Source: Zymoseptoria tritici IPO323
Lineage: Eukaryota > Ascomycota > Dothideomycetes > Mycosphaerellales > Mycosphaerellaceae
Assembly (NCBI RefSeq): GCF_000219625.1
Contig: NC_018217.1
Span: 2,480,001-2,544,000, forward strand
DNA length: 64,000 nt
Direction: 5' to 3'
Of this stretch, positions 1 through 10,437 are shown one piece after another. The notes under the pieces are model-generated. The model saw nothing but the letters and a program-made list of their open reading frames with translations, had not been told where the DNA came from and made no database searches. A program made the position numbers and the translations under genes. The stretch's first letter is position 1. The number at the start of each line of letters is the position of its first letter.

Positions 1-360
1 GCCATATAAAGCTAGTTCGCTCCGGAGTTCCTTAATCTTTTGCTAGAGTTCGAGGAATTCGTATTCCGCCTAGGCTTCCTAGTTCCGTTTCTTACAGGTT
101 AGTGCGTCCCCTTAAACTAGGTTAGCCTAAGTAGTCGAGTCGGTGCCTTCCTAGGTTGTTCCGGCATCGTCGACAGTTTCCGCGATAGAGGTAGTGCTTA
201 GCTAGCAGGCGGCGGCGTCCGCGTTGGACTTAGCGGCTAGTATAGTACCCTACTAGCGAGTAAAGGTGTCGGAAGGAGATTCCTCGCGTCTACAAGTAGC
301 CTTAGGTACTATATCGATTAGGGGTTCGATACTATAGTACATAAGTTTAAACAAATTACG
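1..360 (-). pseudogene. gag N-terminal fragment of element C
   Basis: Read on the minus strand, the stretch near bases 1-75 gives a helical segment ending KIKELRSELALYG, interrupted by TAG codons where Gln or Trp is expected. It aligns with the equivalent part of element A's gag (KIKELRAELDYP near 9,790-9,850). The remainder up to the LTR is leader and low-similarity N-terminal sequence. It is broken by RIP-type stops and truncated by the window edge, so it is not functional. Confidence 0.65.
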
Positions 361-738
361 TATTAGGATTGCCTCGTAATAAGGCAGGGAAAGACTAAAG
401 TAGGGAAGTATTAAACAATAGGTTTTAGAATATAACGACTCGATTCGTTAAAGGAGGGAATAAAGGAGGAGAGCCTCCTTCGCTATATACACAGCTACTG
501 CTAGGTTCTATTCCCCTATCCTTTACTTCTCTTATTATAAGCAGGATTGTCTGTCCCTTCGTAGCCCTTCGATCCTTATTATTAGGCATTAAGAGGCAAG
601 CTAGATCAGACTGCCTTAATCTGTACGCTGTTGCGCTTTTCGTAACTAGGATAGCTCGTTGTTATGTTCTTCGAAACTAGGTTAGCCCAGCTTAGGGGAG
701 ATAAGGCCAGACTGCGCTTACGTAAGGGGATCCTCACA
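361..738 (-). repeat. 5' LTR of element C (378 bp)
   Basis: On the minus strand it begins TGTGAGGATCC and ends at CCTAATA, RIP-altered from CCTAACA. It is the reverse complement of 13385-13762 with about 95% identity by eye, and the differences are almost all C/T or G/A transitions. No polypurine tract lies beside it; gag-like sequence follows it leftward. It is therefore a 5' LTR of a minus-strand element and not the missing 5' LTR of element B. Confidence 0.85.
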
Positions 739-739
739 C

Positions 740-3632
740 CTAATTACCCTAAGGAGGGAGAAACTTGCTAAACTCTTTGTAGAAACGGACTATTTCGACA
801 AGAACAAGGATAGCCTCCCTAAGTCTAAGGAACTACCTATATTCGAAGGGAAGACCCGTACTAATTACGAAGACTAGCTCCGCGTAGTAAAACGCAACTT
901 CCGCAGATACTATAGATTCTCTAACTAAGAGGACCGAAAGGTCGACTACGCCGCTAACTATATAGGTAAGCTCTAATAAGACTACTAGGAGCGCTACGTA
1001 GATTAGCTCGATAGCTAGACTACGCTAACCTAGACTATAATAAAGGGAGTTATACTTAACTCTATAAGGACAAAGGCGGAACGCCGCGAGAAGGCCTATA
1101 AACAATTGCGGAAGGCCTCCCTCGAAGACTGTACCCTTAACTAGCTCTTTAAAGAGCTAAAGATCTTTTAGAAGGAGTTAAAAGAAAAGAACGAGGGGCG
1201 TAAGATCCTTAACTTTAAGGCCTCCTTACTATAGAACTACCGCTCCTACCTCTCTAACTACCTAGCTCTAGCTACTACGCTTATTAAGGCCTAAGAAAGG
1301 GTTAATAAAACCTATAGGATTATTAAGGGTTAGAAGTAGGAGTTAAGGGACAACCTAGGTCGTAGAAGAGGCAAGGGCAACCGAAAGAGACGTAGAAGTA
1401 ATAGTATTAACGACTAGAACTCTAAGAAGTCTAAGTTAGAGGACGGATTAGACTAGAGGGGCCTATCTAAGGCTACTTACTATAGTTGCTGCTAAGTTAG
1501 GCATATTAAGCGCGATTACCCTAACCCTTCCCTCTAGAAGGACTTAGAAAAAGAGGCGCCCCCTAAGTAGACACTACTATCTTAGTAGGCTAGGTTCTCT
1601 ATACTAAGGAGTAGCGCAGGATAGCGGAGCCGGGTTAGCGCTACTATAAGTATAGGCGCCTTATCGAAGTTACGCTAACCTTAAATAGTCTAGGGAGGAC
1701 TAGAATAATTATAGGACTAATCGATAGCGGCGCGTAGGATAACTTTTATAACTCCTTATTAGCAAAGGATATAGACTAGGTTATCTAGGAGCCGCCTACT
1801 AGGGTCGCGTACAAGACACTAAACAGGCAAAGCCTTTAGGTCCTTAGCGAAACGTAGAGCTTATATAAGGCCCGGGACGACTTAGGACGAATGTACGGAT
1901 ACGTCGACACCTTTAGAGTAGGGCGCATCTATAGCTATAAGGTCGTCTTAGGAATACCTTAGCTTAAGAAATACAATCTAAACATAGATTTTACCCTAAA
2001 AAGGGTTAATTAGAGAACGAAGCCCCGAAAACGATAGGCGATAGCCGTTATTAGGCTAGAGAGGTTCTATAGGGAGTGCCTTAGCAAAGTAAATATAGCA
2101 CTTTATGTTATAATAATCTAGGACGCGTCGGAAGAAGCTAGTCCGGGTTAGGGGGGCGTTCTAAGCGCCTACTCTAACTTCGTAGATGTCTTCTTAGAGG
2201 AACTCGTAGGCGAGTTAGCTCCCTACAGTCTATATAATCTAAAGATCGAGCTAGTAGAAGGAGGAAAGGTCCCCTTTAGTCTAATATACGCCCTATCTAA
2301 GGCAGAGATAGAGGCTATATAGACCTAGCTACCCGAATACCTAAAGAACAGGTTTATTAGGCGGTCGACGTCGTCGGCTAGCGCTCTAGTCCTCTTTGTA
2401 TAGAAGAAGGATAGTACCCTCTGCCTATATGTCGACTACCGTAGTCTAAACGTAGTAATAGTTAAGAACAGGGGGGGTCTACCTCTTATTAGCGAGTCCC
2501 TCGACTAGCTAGCTAGTACTAAGTACCTTACTAAGGTCGACCTGCGCTATGCGTACTATCGGGTGCGTATTAGGGAAGGCGACGAGTAGAAGACGGCATT
2601 CCGGACTAGGTACGGCTATTTTAAATACACAGTAATACTATTCGGGCTTTATAATGCCCTAGTAGTGTTCTAGAACTTTATTAATAGCGTCCTAGTAGGA
2701 CTAGTTAATATCTTCTATATTATATACCTTAACGATATTCTAATTTACTCTAAAACGCTTAAAGAGTATAAGGATTATATCCGGCAGGTCTTAGAACGGC
2801 TATAACGGCACAAGCTATACGCTAACCTAGCTAAATACGAGTTCTACAAAAGCTAGGTCGAATACCTAGGCTACGTAGTTACCTAGGATAGGCTGCGGAT
2901 CGACCTAGAACGTATTAAATCGGTCTAGGAGTAGCTAGTCCTTATGTCTATCTACGATATAAGGGTCTTTATTAGTTTTGCTAACTACTACCGACGCTTT
3001 ATTAAGGGCTTCTCGCAGCTAGCGGCCGCCCTAAACTGCTATACTAAAGGCAAGAAGGCGGCGAACTAGCGCTAAAGAGAGCGTACTTATCTCGAATTAG
3101 ATAATAGGGCAATCTAGTCCTTCTATAAGCTACGCTATAAGTTCGTAGAAGAGCCTGTTCTATACTACTATAACCTAGAGCTCCCCTATCGGGTAGAGAC
3201 TAACGTATTAGGAGAAGTAATATCGGGCATCCTATCCTAGCCTTATAACAAGGGGGGCAAACTGTAGTAGTTCCCGGTTGCCTACTTCTTAAGGAAGATA
3301 ATTGCGGTAGAAAGGAACTACGGAATAGAAGATAGCGAGCTCCTTACTATAGTAGACTCCTTTAAATACTTTAGGCACTACCTTAAGGGCGCCCGCTACT
3401 AAGTAGAGTTGCTAACCGACTATGCGAACCTTTAGACCCTTATAACGACGAAGACCCTCTCGAGGAGGCAAGTTAGATAGGCTAAATAGCTGTCGCAGAT
3501 TGATTTTAGGACTACGTATAGGCTAGGTAAGGCAAATAGCGCCGCCGACGCACTTAGCAGGAGACTAGACCTTACTAAGGAGTCGCATTTGGGCCGATAG
3601 GCTACCGAGGAGGAAGCAGACGCTAGCGTCCG
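740..3632 (+). pseudogene. gag-protease-RT-RNase H of element B (5' part of pol)
   Basis: Gag capsid-like sequence runs from about 740 to 1450 (LPIFEGKTRTNYED near 830-870). A degenerate CCHC zinc knuckle lies near 1475-1525 (C..C....H....Y, the last Cys turned to Tyr). The aspartic protease signature LIDSGA is near 1718-1740. Reverse transcriptase spans about 2150-2960 with YLNDILIYSK at about 2724 (YLDD altered to YLND by G to A), followed by RNase H to about 3560. The frame is punctuated by TAG/TAA at Trp and Gln positions. Translation runs to the exact edge of element A and resumes in frame at 10438. Confidence 0.9.
3628..3632. repeat. Target-site duplication of element A, left copy (GTCCG)
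   Basis: GTCCG directly abuts the left LTR end (TGTTAG..) of element A and is repeated exactly at 10433-10437 after the right LTR end (..CTCACA). Five bases is the usual duplication length for Ty3/gypsy integrases. Confidence 0.95.
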
Positions 3633-3961
3633 TGTTAGAAGCACCTCGAGAGGGAATGTAGGCTTGCACCGAAAACAAATAGTTGTAGAATGTAACAAGT
3701 CGATTCGATAAGGAAGGGAATGGACAAGAGCGTCCCCCGAGGCTATGTACCCGCCCTTCGTGTTGCCAAATGCGTCCCTCCGCCTAGACTAGGCACCGGT
3801 CGCAGTCTAACGTCCGCTCGGGGGCTATCGTGCGCCTGTAAGGTTCGTCCCTCTATAGGATGTCCTAGTCTAGGCTAGATAAGATAGCACCGGTAATCTG
3901 TAGTGCTAGGATAGTCCAGGTTAGGACAGGTAGGGGGCGTTATCGTAAGGGTGTCCTTACA
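3633..3961 (-). repeat. 3' LTR of element A (329 bp)
   Basis: In plus orientation it runs from TGTTAGAAGC to TCCTTACA and is the direct repeat of 10104-10432. The polypurine tract abuts it on the internal side, which identifies it as the 3' LTR of a minus-strand element. Confidence 0.95.
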
Positions 3962-3980
3962 TTGCCCCCCTCCCCTCTCT
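3962..3980 (-). other. Polypurine tract of element A
   Basis: On the minus strand this is a G/A-only run (AGAGAGGGGAGGGGGG) plus CAA, ending exactly where the 3' LTR begins. It would be the plus-strand DNA synthesis primer. Element B has the same tract at its 3' LTR. Confidence 0.85.
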
Positions 3981-4197
3981 ACAACTAACCTTAGTTGCGG
4001 TAGAAAATTTACAAGCTGTTAGCTGCTAGATGTCCCAATCTAGAAGGATTTGCGGGTCCGTAGCGTCGCTATATTAATTTAATTCTTCTTCTAAACTTTC
4101 TCTCTTCTTTACTAACTACTAAAAAGTAAGTATTCTAGGGTAGTGCTAGTATAGTCTAGTTTAGGTCTAGCAAGGCTAACATTAGCGCAGACATACT

Positions 4198-5099
4198 ATG
4201 TCTTCCGCCGCCGCGGCCCTCGTGCGCAACGATTACGCCAAAAAGGTCCGCAACGGGGCTTTTAACCATAATCCGTGCTTTAATTGCATTAAAGACGTTA
4301 AGCTGAACAAAGACTTAACTAAACTATACTAGTTAGCGTTAGAGAAGCCTATTAAGGGCATTACTGCTAAATGCGCCGGCTGTTTAGACAACAGAAATGC
4401 CGATTGCTTCTAGGTAGGATATTTCTAGACTGTTCTAGAGTCTTCTGGATCTAGGCTAACCCTAAATAGCTCCCTCCGGCCCGTAAGGACGAGTAGGACA
4501 CTATTAATGCCTAGATTTAAGCAGAGTACGCTAATCCGGTAGTAAACGCGGATAACAGGAAGAAGTTAAGGAGCAAGGTGCTCCTATTTGCTAGTTCGAT
4601 TAAGTTGTATATGCCGTTCTAGCTTATTTTGGACTAGTATACTGACAGTTGGCGCCTTAGGGAGCTTAGAAATAGCGTTCGCGGCCCGGAGGGTCTCACT
4701 TTGCACTAGGGTACCCGCGAGTAGGACACGATGGGTTAAAAGGTTAAGAAGCGGGACAGGTCGGCCGCTGCTTATATAGAGAAGGCCGTAAGTGTACCGT
4801 TCTAGCGCATTTTAGGCTATGCTAACGCTAGGATATAGGAGCAGGCTGCTACCGGGACCCTAAGGGCCAAGAGAAGCCGCCTAATTAATCTAAAGGGCGC
4901 TATTACGGTCTAGTCGTTAACAGACAAGCTTAACAAGTACAAGACTGCCTTGCATCGCAATAGCAAGGCCCTAGAGAGGTTTAATTCGTACGCTAGGGGT
5001 ACGGGAAAGACCAACAGGGAGGCGTTAAAGGCTTTAGTAAGCACTACAGCCGCTTAGGAGCGTAGAGAGGACGCTTCGGACGAGGATAGCGATAATTAA
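4198..5099 (+). pseudogene. Spliced accessory gene inside element A, antisense to gag-pol
   Basis: Three exons by my reading: 4198-4413, 4470-4787 and 4839-5099 (72, 106 and 87 codons; 264 residues). They are separated by introns 4414-4469 (GTAGGA, branch GCTAAC, TAG) and 4788-4838 (GTAAGT, branch TGCTAAC, TAG). The protein starts MSSAAAALVRNDYAKKVR. It has a Cys pattern C-x2-C-x28-C-x2-C-x7-C in exon 1 (NPCFNC, KCAGC, NADC), which looks like a zinc-binding module, and an acidic end (EDASDEDSDN). RIP-type TAG/TAA codons interrupt it at presumed Trp and Gln. Element B carries a homologue with exon 1 of equal length and both introns at the same places. I recognise no family. It runs tail-to-tail with pol, whose stop is at 5338. 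Confidence 0.8.
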
Positions 5100-5337
5100 G
5101 CCGGTTTAGTCTAGTTAGCTCTAGCAGTATACAGGGTATAACAGATAACGCTATTACGCAGAGTAATAGGGCCCTTTTAAGTTATAATAGCGCAGAATAG
5201 CTTAACGTAGACTAGAATAGTCCAGAATAGAAAGCCTTAACGCCCAAATAAAATCCCTAGAATTATTAAAAATGTTAAAGTCTAATATTATAAAGCAAAA
5301 AGGATTAAAAAATTAACTAAGGGGGTTAGCGTTTTTT

Positions 5338-8300
5338 CTAGAATTTACCGCGCGCAGTCGGTCCTTTCTGGCCTATTCTGCGCCGGTAGGCCCGTATTGC
5401 TGCCGGGCTAATATTAACTGCCGCTTCCTAGGAGTTCTCGGACTAGTCGTAGTCTTTCTACTTAATAAGGTACTCCCGATTGTTTAGTTCGTCTACACGT
5501 TCGGCTAGAATAGACTCGACCTCGTATTTATTATCCTCTCCTACGTTATATCGCATTATCCTGTCCTGTTTGCGATTAAACTAGTCCGGGATAGATAGTT
5601 CTAGCAGAGAAACATAGAAGGTTAGGTAGATCTTTAGTAAGTCTGGTAGATCGAGCGTATATGCGACGCGGTTAATAACCGCTTTTACCTTATAAGGTCT
5701 AATGTATTTGTAATCGAGCTTCGCCGAAGGTCTTAGTAACCTAATGTTGCGTATGTTAAGGTAGACTTCGTCTCCGACGTTAAAGGAGATGTCCTTCCTA
5801 TACTCGTTCGCCTACTTAGCTATTTGCTTCTTTGTTTTGGCTAGTCTAACCTACAGTTTCTTCTAGTTAGAGATAACGCGGTCCGCAAGTTGTGCGGCGA
5901 ACGGGGCTTCTCGTCCATTCTAGCGTAGTCTAGGCTAGTAGCACTACCGAGGGTCCTATGTCGTATACGCCTAGAATAGCGTAACCCCTGTTGCAGAGTG
6001 TACGCTATTATTATACGAGAATTCCGCAGTAGAGAGTAGGGAGGCCTAGTTGTCCTGTTTATAGTTGCAGTATATACGAAGATACTGCTCTAGCGTCTAG
6101 TTTTAGCGCTCTATTTGCCCGTCTGTTTAAGGGTAGAACGCTATACTTAGTTTTCGGCGTATGCTAAGGCAGAAACAGAACGTACTCTAGAATTTTAAGG
6201 TTAGGATAGGCCCTCGATCCGACGTAATCGTAGCTAGTGCGCTATAGAGTCGTACGACTTCCCTTATAAATACCTCTACGAGCTCTGCTGCGGTAATTGT
6301 CTTCTTATATAGCGCATAATAGACTATTTTGGTACATCTGTCTACGATTACTAGGATTAAGTCGTAGGCCTAGCCTAGAAGCATGCTAGGTAGCAGGTCC
6401 GTTATAAAGTCTAGCGTTACATCCTCCTATAGTGTAAGCGATAGTAGCTCTGCGTGCAGCAATCCGTAAGGTTTGTGCCGCCGTAGCTTTGCCCTACTAC
6501 ATGCTTAACACGTTCGTGTGTAGTCCTTAACGTATTTCCTTATTTTGGGCTAGTAGAAACTCCTTTGTAGAAGTTCGAGCGTTTAAGAGAAGCCGAAGTG
6601 CCCTGCTATAGGGTCGTCGTAGCATTCCTAAAGCAGTTAGAGTCTTATGCTTCCTTTAGGTACGTAGGCCTTGCCGTCTATATACGCGATTCTATCCTCG
6701 TTAGTCTATCGATCTGCCTAGAAAGCAGGTTCCGCTTAGTCCTTCTCCTTGTTAATCCTGTTAAAGGTCGGATCTTTTAAGAGGGCGCGTTTTAGGCGCG
6801 TTTTTAGGTCCGGGGCGTCCTTTACTGCCCCTACGTGCCTTACTAGTCTATTATAGTCCAGATACGGTTAGAATGCCGTCTAGAGGAGCCGTAAGCTTAC
6901 AGACGACTCTTCGTCTGTAGCCTACCGTCTAGAGTAGTCCTTATCCGTAAGGTTAGGCCTTCTGCTTAGTGCATCCGCCGCCCTATTAGCCTTGCCGGGT
7001 CTGTAAATAGTCCTAAAGTCGATCTGCGACAACTACTCGGCCTATCTAACCTGCCGCCTGGACAAGGTCTTAGTCGTTATAAGAGTTTGTAGGTTTGCAT
7101 AATCTGTTAATAGTTCGACCTAGTATTAAGCCCCCTCTAGGTATTGTCTAAAGTGCTTAAAGGAGTCTACGACTACTAACAGCTTAGCGTCTTCCGTAAC
7201 GTAGTTCCGTTCTGCCGCGATTATCTTTCGTAAGAAGTATAATACAGGGAACTACTACGTCTTGCTGTAGTCTTCGTATAGTTAGCTTAGGATACCCGAG
7301 ATTACCTCGCCTAAGGCGTCGGTTTCTACCCTATAAGGCAGTTCTAGGTTAAAATAGTATAGGATAGGAGCTTCCGAGAACCTTTTCCACAATTCGTCGA
7401 AGGAAAGCATAGCTTGCTCGTCGAGCTCTAAGTATACTCGTTCCTTCTTGCGTTAGTTTACTACCTTTTTCCCCTCCGTATAGCGGTTAAGTGCTGCAGC
7501 GAGGCGTAAGAAACCCTTAATAAAGCGCCTATAGTAGTTCGCGAAGCCGATAAAGACCCTAATGTTATATATTAACTAGGGAAGTAGCTACTCCTAGACC
7601 GATCTGACCTGTTCTAGGTCGATCTCTAGCCTATTACGTATAATAACGTACCTAAGGTAGTCGACGCGGTCCTTATAGAAATCGCACTTAGATAGGTTAG
7701 CGTACAACTTGTGTTTCCGGAGGCGCTCTAGCACCTCCCGGACGTAGCCCTCGTGCTCCTTCACCGTTTTAGAGTATATAAGGATGTCGTCGAGGTAAAC
7801 GACGCAGAACACGTCGATTAGCCCTACTAACACGCTATTAATAAAGTTTTAGAACACCGCGGGGGCATTGTAGAGCCCGAAGGGCATTACGGTATATTCG
7901 AAATGGCTGTATCTAGTCCGGAAGGCTGTCTTCTACTCGTTGCCTTCCCGGATACGGACATAGTAGTACGCGTAGCGGAGGTCTATCTTCGTAAAGTACC
8001 TAGCGCTAGCTAGCTAGTCTATTAACTCGGAAATTAAGGGAAGACCCCCCCTGTTCTTTACCGTAACCGCATTTAGGCCGCGGTAGTCGACACAGAGGCG
8101 GAGTGTGTTGTCCTTTTTCCTTGCGAAGAGGATTAGCGCGCCCGCCGAGGATGTTAAGCGGCGAATAAAGCTACTTTTTAGATGTTTAGGGAGCTACTTA
8201 CGCATCGCATCTATCTCTGCCTCCGACAGAGCGTACATAGGGCTAAATAGGACCCTTGCTCCCTTAACTAGGTCGATCCTAAGATCGTGCGGTCTATGCG

Positions 8301-10060
8301 GTGCTAACTTGCTAGCTAACTCCTCTAAAAAGACGTTAGAGAAGTTAAAGTACACTATTAGGATACTATTCTAGTCTAGTTCGAGTCTATCCTTAACCTC
8401 TTAGATCGACATAACGTAAAGAGCTGCCTCGACTTTACTAAGACACTCCCGGTAGAACCTGTCCGGGGATACTACCGCTATCGCTTAACGCCTTTAAGGT
8501 TTCTACCTCTAGAAGACCTTCTTTAGAGTAAAGTTAATACCCGGGTTGTACTTCTCGAGCTAGGGTATGCCGAGCACGACTTCGAAACCGTAGATACGTC
8601 CTACCTTAAACGTGTCTACGTACCCCTGCGCCTTGCTAGAGGTGTCTACAGCCTTATAGGAGTTTCTCGTTTCTCTAAAGACCTGTAGGCTCTAGCTATT
8701 TAGAGTTAGGTACTTTATCTAGGTAGATAGCTCGGAAACCGTCTACCCTATTTCCTTTACTAGTATAGAATCGCAGAAGTTGTCCTAGGCGCCGCTATTA
8801 ATTAGGCCCCGGACCTTTCTAGACTCCCCTAGGCCGTTTAGCGTTAACTCGACGCTAATTAGGCGCCCTTGCTAGGCGCGGCGCTTTCCTAGCTTAGCCG
8901 AGCGCCGCTAATCCTTATTATAGAGGACTTAGCCTACCTAAGCAACAGCGTCTACTTAGGGGGCGTCTCTTTCCCTAAATCCTTCTATAGGTGCTAGTTA
9001 GTGTAGTCGCGGCGGATATGCCCGACCTGTTAGCATCCGTAGCACGTAGCCTTAGAGGGGGCCTTTAGGTTCTGTTCGCTATCGCTAGTCCTTACCTTCT
9101 TGCCGTCCGGAGCAGTAGAGCCGTTGCTAGGGCGCTTCTTCGCCTACTTAGCAGACCTTTTAGTAGCCTGCCTCTTACGAGCCTCCTATTTAGAGCCCTC
9201 GTTAGCATAGTAGGCCTTTTTAGCCCTCTCCTCGGCGTCTACTAGGTTTAGTAGGGCGGTAGGGTAGTTCGAGAGGCGGTTGCGAAGGGTCTATAGAAGG
9301 GCGCTGTAGAACCTAAGGATCTTCTTGCTATCGTCCCTTTTATCGAGCTCCTTCTAGAGTGTCTTTAGTTCCTCGAGGAGTTCTTCCGGCATGCGGTTAC
9401 CTAGGGTAACCTTTTTTAGCTTCTCGTAGGCCTTTTCGCGCTATTCGGTCTCTGTGCCTATCGAGTTAAGCATAACCTCCTTTATTATAGACTAGGTTAG
9501 CTTAGACTAGTCGTTAAGGCCGTCGACGTAGCGTTCCTAGTAGTCTTGCTAGAGCTTTCCTATATAGTTAGCAGCAAAATCGACCTTGCGGTCTTCGCGT
9601 TCGGCGAATCCTTTATATCGTCTAAAGGCTCTTTCGAGGGCTCGGACCTAGTCGTCGTAGCTCGTACGCGACTTGCCCTCGAAGACTAGTAGCTCCTTTA
9701 ACTTAGGGAGGTTATCCCTCGTTTTGGTATGCTAGTTAGGTTCGGAGAAGAGGTAGCGGAGGGTAGCCGTCCTTAGGTTCCCTTCTAGCGTAGGATAGTC
9801 TAGTTCGGCACGGAGTTCCTTAATCTTCTACTAAAGGGTTAAGAACTCGAAGGTAGCGCGGGCGACTTCGTTGTCGTGCTCCCGGGTAGCCCTTTCTTCC
9901 GCGGTCTCTCCTAGGCTAGGCTAGTTAAGAAGGTTAACGTCCTGCAGCTAACTAGCAGGCGTAGCTAATAGCTCTATAGAGGAAGCGCCTACCTACTGTC
10001 GGGCGGAGGTGTTAGGAAGGGAATCGTCCTAACGACGGGTAACCTTTAGAGCTATATCGG
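5338..10060 (-). pseudogene. gag-pol of chromovirus A, RIP-mutated
   Basis: In coding order on the minus strand: gag from about 10060; zinc knuckle CYGC..VGHIRRDY near 9003-9045; protease LINSGA near 8780-8810 (DSGA with Asp altered to Asn); RT about 8350-7590 with an intact YLDDILIYSK near 7775-7805; RNase H about 7450-6950; integrase about 6850-5850; and a C-terminal chromodomain about 5545-5400 (KYEVESILAE, EYLIK, then Trp positions read TAG). The stop is at 5338-5340. The left gag boundary is approximate. The chromodomain places the element among chromoviruses, which in known cases can target methylated H3 chromatin. Almost every Trp codon has become TAG, so no full polyprotein can be made. 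Confidence 0.9.
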
Positions 10061-10103
10061 TAGTTTTTAGTACAGTTGTACGGTTGTTTTTAATCGAATC
10101 GAA

Positions 10104-10432
10104 TGTTAGAAGCACCTCGAGAGGGAATATAGGCTTATACCGAAAACAAATAGTTATAGAATGTAACAAGTCGATTCGATAAGGAAGGGAATAGACAAGA
10201 GCGTCCCCCGAGGCTATGTACCCGCCCTTCGTATTGCTAAATACGTCCCTCCGCCTAGACTAGGCACCAGTCGCAGTCTAACGTCCGCTCGGGGGCTATC
10301 GTGCGCCTATAAGGTTCGTCCCTCTACAGGATGTCCTAGTCTAGGCTAGATAAGATAGCACCGGTAATCTGTAGTGCCAGGATAGTCCAGGTTGGGACAG
10401 GTGGGGGGCGTCATCGTAAGGGTGTCCTCACA
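10104..10432 (-). repeat. 5' LTR of element A (329 bp)
   Basis: Direct repeat of 3633-3961, starting TGTTAGAAGC and ending TCCTCACA. It retains Gs and Cs at several sites where the other copy has A or T, and vice versa; every difference is a transition. Confidence 0.95.
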
Positions 10433-10437
10433 GTCCG
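10433..10437. repeat. Target-site duplication of element A, right copy (GTCCG)
   Basis: Exact repeat of 3628-3632. Deleting one copy together with element A joins B's codons in frame (..DASVR then LFRKVFAL..). Confidence 0.95.

Larger units (their letters stand above)
1..738 (-). mobile_element. LTR retrotransposon C, 5' end only, RIP-mutated
   Basis: The 5' end of a minus-strand Ty3/gypsy element that continues beyond the left window edge. It consists of an LTR (361-738) followed leftward by leader and gag N-terminal sequence (1-360). The LTR matches, in inverted orientation and at equal length (378 bp), the 3' LTR of element B, so C and B belong to one family. C interrupts the gag of B, because coding sequence of B resumes directly at 739. 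The expected 5 bp duplication CCTAA (739-743) should also stand at C's other end, outside this window. CpA and TpG are strongly depleted. Confidence 0.8.
3633..10432 (-). mobile_element. Complete nested Ty3/gypsy chromovirus A (6.8 kb)
   Basis: Full-length element with identical-length LTRs (329 bp each), a perfect 5 bp target duplication, polypurine tract, and minus-strand gag-protease-RT-RNase H-integrase-chromodomain. It carries a plus-strand accessory gene (4198-5099) between the pol stop and the 3' LTR. The two LTRs differ at about 16 of 329 positions, all transitions, which suggests an insertion that was recent when RIP hit it. It belongs to a different family from B by LTR length and sequence but has the same gene layout. 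Inactivated by RIP. Confidence 0.95.

Noticed and set aside
4588..4779. A 63-codon plus-strand open frame inside element A
   Set aside because: Its reading frame differs from exon 2 of the accessory gene, which covers the same bases, and it has no counterpart in element B.
7594..7833. Open reading frame with YLDDILIYSK as an intact reverse transcriptase gene
   Set aside because: It is only the stretch of element A's pol that happens to lack a RIP-type stop; the flanking domains are interrupted many times.
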